NCBI GenBank assembly: GCA_003646995.1 | Contig: QMLZ01000019.1 | Span: 1-25,113 of the forward strand | DNA length: 25,113 nucleotides | Direction: 5' to 3' | Source: Deltaproteobacteria bacterium | GTDB taxonomy: Bacteria > Desulfobacterota > DSM-4660 > Desulfatiglandales > Desulfatiglandaceae | In this document: piece after piece, positions 1-6,176 of the stretch | Numbering within the stretch: the first letter of the stretch is position 1 | Layout: each line of letters opens with the position of its first letter | The notes under the pieces: model-generated | Told to the model about the DNA's origin: nothing | The model's input: only the letters and a program-made list of their open reading frames with translations | Databases searched by the model: none | Position numbers and translations under genes: made by a program

Positions 1-227
1 ACCCTATCTTGGTTCCTCATGTATTTTGAGGCAAAAATTATGTCACTGAGAATTATTTCATCAGGCTTGATGGTAAAACGCTTGTCTTTGTATGTGCCGC
101 AAAAGGTGCACTTATTGTGAGAACACCCCAAGGTTACCTGCAAAAGTATACTAAATGCCTCGCTAGGGGGCCTGATACAGGTACCCTCGTAGTGCATGCC
201 TTCGCTTTCAACTGCACAATCCATCAT
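1..227 (-). CDS. Radical SAM protein, N-terminal part (runs off the window)
   Basis: The reverse strand encodes 75 codons that continue past base 1. The start is the first of two ATGs at 222-227, preceded by GAGG at about 236-239; an in-frame stop lies just upstream at 246-248. Residues 34-44 read GCSHNKCTFCG, a cysteine cluster of the form CX4CX2C (C35, C40, C43), followed by TYKDKRF. A similar signature occurs in a COG1032-like group of radical SAM proteins, where the usual spacing is CX3CX2C. Such enzymes bind a [4Fe-4S] cluster and cleave S-adenosylmethionine to start radical chemistry. The substrate cannot be named from this fragment. It lies 61 bases downstream of the TIGR04076-like gene on the same strand, so co-transcription is possible. 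Confidence 0.75.
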   Translation of the reverse strand, partial: MMDCAVESEGMHYEGTCIRPPSEAFSILLQVTLGCSHNKCTFCGTYKDKRFTIKPDEIILSDIIFASKYMRNQDR

Positions 228-288
228 CCATCTAACCTCGGGATCTTATGACTACGTATATATAAATATAGGTTGCTAAAAAAAGATG

Positions 289-717
289 TCAATTTCCTTG
301 TAGTTTTACAGCCTTCATTTCCACGATTACATGTCCCCAGCCGCCACACGCCACTCCAACGTCAAAACAGCCTGTTCGGTTAAAAATCACCTCATTAGGG
401 TCCCGCCCGTTCATCAGGTTTTCAAAAAAGGCATTAATAAGTACAGTCAGGTTGGGCATGAGAAACGAACATACCCGCTCGGGTGCCTCCCTAGTCAACA
501 GATTCCCGGTGGAGTCAAACACGAGCTTTTGCCCCACCCTGTGTCCCGAGTGGCAACCTTTGGACTCCACTACCTCTGCCACAAGCCGGTACCTGCTGGC
601 CTCAAGGGCATTTTCAAAAAGCTTTTGGTATTTGGGTTGCTCGGCAATTCTTTTGAACTCTTCTTCACTGAGGCCGAGGCGTTTCTTGATAATTTCTATC
701 AACACTTGTTTTTCCAT
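289..717 (-). CDS. TIGR04076-like conserved cysteine protein of unknown function
   Basis: This frame encodes 142 residues. The first 40 or so are helical and charged. From about residue 42 the pattern (RLVAEVVESKGCHSGHRVGQ, later a Cys before a hydrophobic stretch, then NRTGCFDVGVACGGWG) resembles the small TIGR04076 family, in which a CxxGHxVG turn and later cysteines are conserved. No function is established for that family and I cannot assign one; the cysteines might bind metal. The start ATG lies 3 bases after the stop of the lysine-rich gene upstream and has no clear Shine-Dalgarno of its own, so translational coupling is likely. The family match is by eye and moderate. Confidence 0.7.
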   Translation of the reverse strand: MEKQVLIEIIKKRLGLSEEEFKRIAEQPKYQKLFENALEASRYRLVAEVVESKGCHSGHRVGQKLVFDSTGNLLTREAPERVCSFLMPNLTVLINAFFENLMNGRDPNEVIFNRTGCFDVGVACGGWGHVIVEMKAVKLQGN

Positions 718-720
718 GGG

Positions 721-1068
721 CTATGATTTGGTCTTTTGTTCTTTTTTCTTGAGTTTTTTCTGCTGTCGTTTACTCAGGGCCTGTTTTTCTTCTTCGCTTT
801 TCTTTTTCTTACCCTTTTCTTTTTTCGGGGCGGCAGCCTTTTGGGCTTTTCTGCGGGCCATTTCTTCGTTCTTTTTCTCTTTTGCTTCTATGGCGTTTAG
901 CCTTGACTGGGTCTCTCTGATCTTAGCCCTGATTTTTCTTACAATCGGATCTTTCGCAACCCTTTGGGGATCCTTTCCTTCCTCTGAAAGAGTCTTGAGT
1001 CTTTCCTCAAGCCTGCCCTCCCAATAGCTTATTTGGTTTAGTCTGGCAGCTTTACTTTTAGAAGCCAT
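721..1068 (-). CDS. Small lysine/glutamate-rich helical protein, hypothetical
   Basis: This frame encodes 115 residues. Residues 1-65 are a charged amphipathic helix or coiled coil with regular Leu, Ile and Ala spacing. From about residue 65 the protein is mostly Lys, Glu, Gln and Ala, ending in a very basic tail. An overlapping plus-strand frame (452-1027) encodes an implausible Ser/Phe-rich product and is a shadow. I do not recognise a family, and low complexity makes any match unsafe. The basic tail suggests, but does not show, nucleic-acid or ribosome binding. It is the first gene of a likely three-gene minus-strand unit; AAAGGAG precedes the ATG by about 9 bases. Confidence 0.65.
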   Translation of the reverse strand: MASKSKAARLNQISYWEGRLEERLKTLSEEGKDPQRVAKDPIVRKIRAKIRETQSRLNAIEAKEKKNEEMARRKAQKAAAPKKEKGKKKKSEEEKQALSKRQQKKLKKKEQKTKS

Positions 1069-1143
1069 TTCGTATGCTCCTTTCCTCTCAGGCGTTTTGT
1101 TTCGGCTTTCAATACCATAAAAACTACACTCATTACAACTGGA

Positions 1144-1172
1144 TTGGCATTTTCACTTCCTTTTAATATGAT
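1144..1172 (+). promoter_or_regulatory. Predicted sigma70-type promoter for trmB
   Basis: TTGGCA at 1144-1149 and TATGAT at 1167-1172 are separated by exactly 17 bases. The predicted transcription start is about 1179, giving a leader of about 30 bases before the GTG start of trmB. The match is by consensus only. Confidence 0.6.
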
Positions 1173-1210
1173 AGACATGAAGTTTTACCTAAATGTAACA
1201 GGAGGAACCA

Positions 1211-2137
1211 GTGAAGGCGCGTTACATATCTCTTGAGCCCTTGATTCGGTGGATGGATGTTCCGAGGCCCCTTGACCTAGGGGCCCTTTTTGGCCGGGAT
1301 GCGCCCGTGGAGCTTGAAATCGGCTTTGGCTCAGGGGATCACCTGGTGAGATCGGCATTGGACAACCCACACACTAATTTCATAGGGATGGAATTGGCAT
1401 GGATCTCCATAAGAAATGCTCTCAGAAAGATAGCCCTCTCGGGAGTTTCAAATGTGCGCCTGATCCAGGGAGACGCCAGGGTATTGATGGGAAGGATATT
1501 TAAACAACAATCTCTGGATCACGTTTACTGCCTTTTTCCATGCCCTTGGCCCAAAAAGAGACATGCCAAGCACAGGCTATTTGATGTGTCTTTTCTGAAA
1601 TTATTAAATAGCAGAGTCAAAATGGGTGGCGGCGCCCTGATAGTGACAGACCATAAAGATTATTATGAATGGATCCTGCAGCAAAGCGTTGATTGTGGAT
1701 TTGAAGTGAATGCAGGGACTATTCCACCCTCTTTTGCCACAAAATATGAGAGGAAGTGGAGGGAGCAAGGCCAAACGGAATTTTTTCAAATCAAAATGCA
1801 AAAGCGAGATCATATGGATATTCCTTTAGAGGAGGAGGTCGCCTTGAAAACCCACACCCTGACAGATTTTTCTCCTGAGCAGTTCCGACCCATAAGCGGA
1901 AAAAATGGTATAGTGGTTGAGTTCAAGGAATCCATGTATGACCCCTTGAGGCAAAAGGCCATGGTAAGGGCCTTGGTAGCTGAAGGAGGGTTCGTACAGA
2001 ATTTTTGGGTGGAGATAGTTAAGGAAGATAAGGTTTGGCGTATACGTCCGGCAAAGGGCTGTTCCGTGGTTCCTACCCTTGGTGTGCAAAGGGCCCTAGA
2101 CCTGATATATGAATCTGCCAAGAAAGGTAAAAACTAA
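1211..2137 (+). CDS. trmB: tRNA (guanine-N7)-methyltransferase with extra C-terminal domain
   Basis: TrmB transfers a methyl group from SAM to N7 of guanosine 46 in the variable loop of tRNA. The SAM-binding loop LEIGFGSGDHL lies at 34-44 and an acidic ribose ligand at E61. The family signature appears as FPCPWPKKRHAKHR at 109-122, and the late T-K-Y-E motif at 177-180. The family signature normally reads PDPW; here the conserved Asp is Cys111, which is unusual. The family core ends near residue 200, and about 105 further residues form an extension I do not recognise. The start is GTG at 1211, set by AGGAGG at 1200-1205. The stop overlaps the convergent CNB-PilZ stop by 4 bases. Confidence 0.88.
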   Translation: MKARYISLEPLIRWMDVPRPLDLGALFGRDAPVELEIGFGSGDHLVRSALDNPHTNFIGMELAWISIRNALRKIALSGVSNVRLIQGDARVLMGRIFKQQSLDHVYCLFPCPWPKKRHAKHRLFDVSFLKLLNSRVKMGGGALIVTDHKDYYEWILQQSVDCGFEVNAGTIPPSFATKYERKWREQGQTEFFQIKMQKRDHMDIPLEEEVALKTHTLTDFSPEQFRPISGKNGIVVEFKESMYDPLRQKAMVRALVAEGGFVQNFWVEIVKEDKVWRIRPAKGCSVVPTLGVQRALDLIYESAKKGKN

Positions 2138-2865
2138 CCGGACTCAAGCCCTGCTATGTAGCGCTTGATCAATTGATAGTCTTTTTCCGCGATCTCGCAA
2201 AACTTCACCCCCATGCCTGGGGGCTTGTCTGAGGATTCTCCTTCTCGCTTGCGTGCCCAAACAACTTCGCATTTTATTTGCAGGGGGTGGGAGATGCCTG
2301 GCAACTGGAGCTTCAATAAAAACTGGGTACCGGGTCTAAGAGGGTTTTCCGTCTTAATAAACAAACCGCCGGCACTAATGTTCCCGGTATAAGCGCGTAT
2401 AAACGTGTCCCTGTCTTTGAACATGAGACTAAGGGCCTTGGGTATGCGCGCCTCAGATCTCATGGTGTAGTCACAGGCTCGGTCCAGCATTTTTTTGAAC
2501 CGATGAGTAATAGCCACAAGTATTGACCTGAATTGATTGGACAGCTTGTTGAACTCTTCGTCCAGGAATTCACGATCAATTATTCCAAGAGTGGTTTCAC
2601 CGAGTGCGCGGGCCGTGGCAGTTCTCCTGATGCCACCTATGAAGCCAAGCTCGCCAAAGACATCACCAGGCCTCAATATCTCTATAATATATTTCTCTCC
2701 CCCCACATTCTTAGATATCTCCACAGAGCCGGACAGTATAATGTAAACCCAATCCCCGGAACTTCCTTCCTTAAAAATTATCTGACCGTCCTGGTAAGTC
2801 TCCTCTATGGCGACATTGTACATGCTGCCTTGACCCTTCCCTATAGTTTCAGGCGAGGTACGCAC
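2134..2865 (-). CDS. Cyclic-nucleotide-binding domain fused to PilZ domain
   Basis: The protein joins two second-messenger domains. Residues 20-125 form a Crp-type cNMP-binding fold, with the phosphate-binding-cassette-like stretch GELGFIGGIRRTATARA at 71-87. Residues 134-240 form a PilZ domain, with RSEAR at 136-140 (the RxxxR motif) and NISAGG at 162-167 (the D/NxSxxG motif), as in c-di-GMP receptors. It has no DNA-binding helix-turn-helix and no membrane segment, so it is probably a cytoplasmic sensor or adaptor rather than a transcription factor. The longest frame begins with GTG at 2865. An internal ATG at 2823 (229 residues), preceded by AAGG, is an equally good start. Its target cannot be read from the neighbours. 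Confidence 0.88.
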   Translation of the reverse strand: MRTSPETIGKGQGSMYNVAIEETYQDGQIIFKEGSSGDWVYIILSGSVEISKNVGGEKYIIEILRPGDVFGELGFIGGIRRTATARALGETTLGIIDREFLDEEFNKLSNQFRSILVAITHRFKKMLDRACDYTMRSEARIPKALSLMFKDRDTFIRAYTGNISAGGLFIKTENPLRPGTQFLLKLQLPGISHPLQIKCEVVWARKREGESSDKPPGMGVKFCEIAEKDYQLIKRYIAGLESG

Positions 2866-2964
2866 AAGACCCCGTGGTACTTGCCGAACCTCTCATATTA
2901 AGAGTCGGGCCCATTGACAAAGAACTTTACAATAAAAAGGAACGAAGACGAATTCGTATCATAA

Positions 2965-4110
2965 TTATATTGCCGCCGTGCCGAGCGTGTTGCCTTTTTC
3001 CATTACTAAGTCCAATATGTAGTCGTCCACGGCCTGTTCATAGTCGTCGAACCAATATGCCATGGGGTTGCGCCTCATTATCAAAAACCGCCCACTGTCC
3101 TCTTGCTTTGCAGCCCTGTGGTACTTGAAAAACATGAACTCTTGGGTTTTCCCGACTATCTCTAGTTTGCCGCTTTGGTGGGACATTACGTATCGGGCCC
3201 TCTTGGCCAGACCGGACACCCGAGCCTTTGCGGCCTCAAATATCTCATAGCCTTCTTCGATAGGCACGGCATAAGGCTTGTTTCCAACCGCGGGTCTGCA
3301 TTGAAATACGTAGTAAGGGGGGATTCCGGCAAATGCCATGACTTGAAAGAGCTCTGCCAGGATCCCTGGATTGTCATTTACGCCCCGAATCAGTGGGCAT
3401 TGATTGATGAGAATCGCCCCAGCAGATTGGAGCATCTCCACGGCCTTGGCAGCCTGGGGTGTAAACTCCTTGGGGTGGGTGAAATGCGCGACCAGGTATA
3501 TTTTCCTGTGATTACGGGTAAACCGACTGATCATGGTGGTGAGTGAAGGGTCATCGAGAACTCTGAAAGGATTGAATGAAAGCAACTTGGTACCGATCCT
3601 GACAGCCCGCAGGTGGGGCACAGAAAACAGTCCCTCAATGTATGCTTCGAGCTTCTTAGTAGAAAGCATGAGTGGATCGCCACCTGTTAGGAGGACATTC
3701 GTGATTTCACTGTGGGATCTAATGTATTCTAACGCCGCACTAAAGTTTCGCAAGATGTCTGACTTTCGAACTAAAAATAGCCTTTTTCTGAAGCAGTACC
3801 TGCATATACCGCCGCAGACCTTGGTCACTAACAGTAAAGCGGTGGAAGGATACTTATGTTGAAGTCCGGGCAGGACAGTGTACTTTCCCTCATCTGAGGG
3901 GTCCAGATAACCCCAAGGTTCCAGTTCTTGGACTGAAGGAAAAATGAGCCTACGGACTGGGTCGTTTGGGTCTGCCCAGTTAATGAGTCCTAGATAGTAC
4001 TCGTTGGACCTGAACATATATCTGTCAGTTACGCGTTTCAGCAAAGATTTTTCGTCTTGGGAAATGCAGGTTAACTTATCGATATTATTGATATATTTTA
4101 TATTTGCCAT
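2965..4110 (-). CDS. KamA-family radical SAM aminomutase homologue
   Basis: The protein has 381 residues, somewhat shorter than lysine 2,3-aminomutase. C99-C103-C106 form the CX3CX2C iron-sulfur/SAM motif, GGDPL lies at 143-147, and K315 in HQSGK aligns with the lysine that binds pyridoxal phosphate. Family members move an amino group between adjacent carbons by a PLP-dependent radical route. Lysine 2,3-aminomutase binds the substrate side chain with two aspartates. Here the QCD position is Gln-Cys-Arg (R272), and I see no Asp where the second is expected (about 308-310). Lysine is therefore an unlikely substrate; the true one is unknown. GGAGGTGA lies just before the ATG. The gene appears monocistronic, with a promoter at 4312-4340. 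Confidence 0.88.
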   Translation of the reverse strand: MANIKYINNIDKLTCISQDEKSLLKRVTDRYMFRSNEYYLGLINWADPNDPVRRLIFPSVQELEPWGYLDPSDEGKYTVLPGLQHKYPSTALLLVTKVCGGICRYCFRKRLFLVRKSDILRNFSAALEYIRSHSEITNVLLTGGDPLMLSTKKLEAYIEGLFSVPHLRAVRIGTKLLSFNPFRVLDDPSLTTMISRFTRNHRKIYLVAHFTHPKEFTPQAAKAVEMLQSAGAILINQCPLIRGVNDNPGILAELFQVMAFAGIPPYYVFQCRPAVGNKPYAVPIEEGYEIFEAAKARVSGLAKRARYVMSHQSGKLEIVGKTQEFMFFKYHRAAKQEDSGRFLIMRRNPMAYWFDDYEQAVDDYILDLVMEKGNTLGTAAI

Positions 4111-4416
4111 GGGTCACCTCCCAACGCGAAATTTCCCCCTTTAGGTAATTCCCGGCAAAGGACCATGTATGGGGGATTGCTTCAAGCAGCAAAAATTGGC
4201 GGGACGAATTGGCTAGAAGAGCTATGGTGGCTCAAGCGATCTTGTCCTGGCAAGATGATACTTGAATTTAGTCTTTACTCGGTATGAGAAAGAGAACCAA
4301 AACATAAATTTAGTTTACATAATTTAACACCGCTTGTCAATTTAAAGAGATTTTGTGCTGTAATTTCAAAGCGTTAATATCAAATCATTTATGGTCAAAA
4401 ATAGTCAAATCACCTT
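4111..4416. other. Intergenic leader region upstream of the KamA homologue
   Basis: These 306 bases hold no convincing gene. They contain the predicted minus-strand promoter at 4312-4340, so the transcript would have an untranslated leader of about 195 bases. Within it are two short inverted repeats: ATCTTG/CAAGAT at 4239-4256 (6-base stem, 6-base loop) and TTGCT/AGCAA at 4177-4192. I see no terminator for the YedE gene that ends at 4417, so some read-through into this region is possible. Confidence 0.5.
4312..4340 (-). promoter_or_regulatory. Predicted sigma70-type promoter for the KamA homologue
   Basis: On the minus strand a perfect TTGACA (4335-4340) is followed after exactly 17 bases by TAAACT (4312-4317). 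The predicted transcription start is near 4305. Box quality and spacing are good; the assignment is by consensus only. Confidence 0.6.
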
Positions 4417-5226
4417 TTAGCACCCTTCATCCTCAACTATTATGGCCCCACCTTCCCCTGTCTCACCTTGGCTCGGAGAAGGAGAAGGGGTGGGCTGTTT
4501 TATCTCGGTAGCCGCTTTGGGATTAGCCCTTCTAGCAGTTATCACTCTGTCGGGGTTTATAGCGGCGATTATGATCCCAAGCACAATAAGAGCCAGGGCT
4601 GCACCAAGCTTTACCTTCTTATTCGTTTGAGGGAGATCTTCGGGGTCACCAAATTTGCCTTCCACCTTTTCCGCCAGCCAGTAAACCGCCAACGCCATGA
4701 CACAAATGCCCAGTGCAATCAGGCCCGATTGAATATTCAGCACCTGTGAGAGGGTTACTGTACCCATGGATCCAGAGGAGTAAAAGTTTTCAAACAACGG
4801 GAAGAATTCCCCAAAAAGGAAGGACCCAATGATCATCCCGATTACGAATATCAAGCCGTCCAATTTACCAGAAACTGTTGCTACAACAGAGGTGGTTGGG
4901 CAGTAACCACCCATAACAAATCCCACGCCCAAGATGAGCCCGCCCACTATTTGCGGCCAGATATAAGTGGGCAGGATATAAACCCTTGCCATGTCGATCC
5001 ACCCAAGTACAGAAAAATAAAGAAGGCCTAGAATACAGACTACAATAGCGGTGAACATGACCTTTAGTACGGCGAAATCCCTGAGATAAAAGATGGAGGT
5101 CAATTTCCTCGGATTTCCAAATCCGGCGCGCTCCAGCAAAAAGCCGAAGCAAAAACCTATTAATCCCGCGAGCTGAAGGCTGTATGCAAAATCGAATAAG
5201 CCGTATTTATATAAGGGGCCCATCAT
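4417..5226 (-). CDS. YeeE/YedE family sulfur-transport membrane protein (second of pair)
   Basis: This inner-membrane protein has 269 residues and about seven hydrophobic segments. It carries the YeeE/YedE (Sulf_transp) hallmarks: GFLLERAGFGNPRKL near 28-42 and GGYCPTTS at 107-113, with Cys109. In the characterised relative TsuA, membrane cysteines in such motifs carry thiosulfate inward, so uptake of thiosulfate or another reduced sulfur compound is the likely role (inference). The start is ATG at 5224-5226, overlapping the upstream stop as ATGA, with AAGGAG just before; the in-frame GTG at 5232 lies inside that Shine-Dalgarno region and is rejected. The last 25 or so residues (PTPSPSPSQGETGEGG and on) look like translated repeat DNA. 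Confidence 0.87.
   Translation of the reverse strand: MMGPLYKYGLFDFAYSLQLAGLIGFCFGFLLERAGFGNPRKLTSIFYLRDFAVLKVMFTAIVVCILGLLYFSVLGWIDMARVYILPTYIWPQIVGGLILGVGFVMGGYCPTTSVVATVSGKLDGLIFVIGMIIGSFLFGEFFPLFENFYSSGSMGTVTLSQVLNIQSGLIALGICVMALAVYWLAEKVEGKFGDPEDLPQTNKKVKLGAALALIVLGIIIAAINPDRVITARRANPKAATEIKQPTPSPSPSQGETGEGGAIIVEDEGC
4445..4495. repeat. REP-like imperfect palindrome inside the 3' end of the YedE gene
   Basis: The outer arms GCCCCACC (4445-4452) and GGGGTGGGC (4487-4495) are imperfectly complementary. The interior is rich in CCTTC and GAAGG blocks. The minus-strand translation, PTPSPSPSQGETGEGG, is typical of peptides read from dispersed extragenic palindromes in other bacteria. Only one copy is in this window, so repeat status in the genome cannot be confirmed here. 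Confidence 0.45.
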
Positions 5227-5735
5227 AACCACTCCTTTCTGAAGAAAACAGCAGTTGCATAAGCACCGGCAAATATGCAGAACATAAAAACCCAGCTACC
5301 AAAGGCCATTTCCGAGGCACCGGTCAGTGCCTGTCCGCTGGTGCACCCTCTGGCCAACCGGGCTGCGAACCCTGAAAGCATTCCTCCAAAGAGCGCAAGC
5401 CACAGCCTGGCAGATACCCCTATGGAAGGCCCTTTTGCCACTTGTCCTCTGATTCTTCTGGAAATAAAAGCCGAAAAAAGCCCGCCCAGCCCGGCTCCCA
5501 GGGTTAGGAAAACCAACCAGGCCATCAAGGGATGGTGAGGCCCTCCAAGGTACTTGGAAAAGTACGGGTTGGACTCTGCATGCCCAGGAGCTACAAGGTG
5601 TACTACTGCGGCGGCTATCCTTGCAAAGGTGGAGGATGAGCCAAGGCCTCTTCCCATAGTATAAAACGTAAATAATAAGACTAAACCCAGGAGCGCTCCA
5701 ATCAAGTACGGGTTGGCATATCGTTCCCTGTCCAT
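5223..5735 (-). CDS. YeeE/YedE family sulfur-transport membrane protein (first of pair)
   Basis: This protein has 170 residues and four or five membrane segments (about 9-27, 70-92, 109-128 and 145-165). RGCTSGQALTGAS around Cys131 is the family motif that matches GGYCPTTS in the partner. The two proteins together resemble one longer YeeE/YedE transporter split over two genes, and probably assemble in the inner membrane. The longest frame starts with GTG at 5801, but AAGGAGG lies 8 bases before the ATG at 5733-5735, which I take as the true start. The stop overlaps the next ATG (ATGA at 5223-5226), indicating translational coupling. Substrate (thiosulfate-like sulfur) is inferred from the family. 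Confidence 0.87.
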   Translation of the reverse strand: MDRERYANPYLIGALLGLVLLFTFYTMGRGLGSSSTFARIAAAVVHLVAPGHAESNPYFSKYLGGPHHPLMAWLVFLTLGAGLGGLFSAFISRRIRGQVAKGPSIGVSARLWLALFGGMLSGFAARLARGCTSGQALTGASEMAFGSWVFMFCIFAGAYATAVFFRKEWL

Positions 5736-5867
5736 CTTAATGACCTCCTTTTCCCGAGCTGTTGGCCTAGGGTTTTGGAAACCAACCAAGGTGAACCGCA
5801 CCCTGTTGGATTTAGAAAGAATATCAGGTGACGGTACATTGACACATTTTTTGGAAAAATTAAAGTC

Positions 5868-5902
5868 TTGAACGGGCCTGCCGCGGCCGGGTTCAAATTT
5901 TT
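5868..5902 (+). other. GC-rich hairpin followed by T-run
   Basis: TTGAAC (5868-5873) pairs with GTTCAA (5891-5896), and inside it GGCC (5875-5878) pairs with GGCC (5885-5888). ATTTTT follows on the plus strand. It has the shape of an intrinsic terminator for plus-strand transcription, but no plus-strand gene lies upstream of it, so its role is open. Confidence 0.4.
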
Positions 5903-6017
5903 GACTGGAATTTTATGTGGTAATCTGGTAAATATGCTTCAAGACAATTAAATCTGCAAACAAGCATCAGTATCTTCGGTTTCTGCCTCACCTAACTGAT
6001 TATTAAAAAGGGGCAAA

Positions 6018-6046
6018 TTGAAAGTGTTCAGATTCCTGGTTATATT
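6018..6046 (+). promoter_or_regulatory. Predicted sigma70-type promoter for the greA operon
   Basis: TTGAAA (6018-6023), a 17-base spacer and TATATT (6041-6046) make a good promoter. The predicted start is about 6053, giving a leader of about 124 bases. The -10 box lies in the middle of a perfect 8-base inverted repeat (6035-6053). Confidence 0.6.
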
Positions 6047-6053
6047 AACCAGG
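6035..6053. promoter_or_regulatory. Palindromic operator candidate over the greA -10 box
   Basis: CCTGGTTATATTAACCAGG has two perfect 8-base arms around a TAT centre. No T-run follows, so it is not a terminator. A dimeric regulator bound here would cover the -10 box and block the promoter. I cannot match it to a known regulator's consensus. Confidence 0.55.
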
Positions 6054-6176
6054 GATTCTCGTAAATTGCGCCCTAGATTCTCTGTGTTGGGCTGGGGTTG
6101 AGCTAGGGAGAATGACATAGAGGAGAAACAAACTAGAAAGGCTCTTAATTGATTGAAAGAAATGAGGTGATTATTA

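Larger units (their letters stand above)
5736..6176. other. Divergent intergenic region between yedE pair and greA
   Basis: These 441 bases hold control signals and no convincing gene; the 180-residue minus-strand frame at 5948-6490 is a shadow of greA. Contents, left to right: TTGACA at 5839 with TAAAGT at 5861 (16-base spacing, weak plus-strand promoter candidate); a GC-rich hairpin at 5868-5896 followed by five T; the greA promoter at 6018-6046; and the palindrome at 6035-6053. A direct repeat, GATTCTC, occurs at 6054 and about 21 bases later. I could not identify a good minus-strand promoter for the yedE pair. Confidence 0.5.

Noticed and set aside
452..1027. 191-codon plus-strand frame
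   Set aside because: The product is Ser/Phe/Leu-rich and is the complement of the lysine-rich and TIGR04076-like genes; no start signal.
5839..5866. TTGACA-16-TAAAGT as the main greA promoter
   Set aside because: It is 300 bases from greA, has short spacing, and runs into a terminator-like hairpin; the 6018-6046 promoter is better.
6035..6053. Palindrome as an intrinsic terminator
   Set aside because: No T-run follows on either strand, and it coincides with a -10 box.
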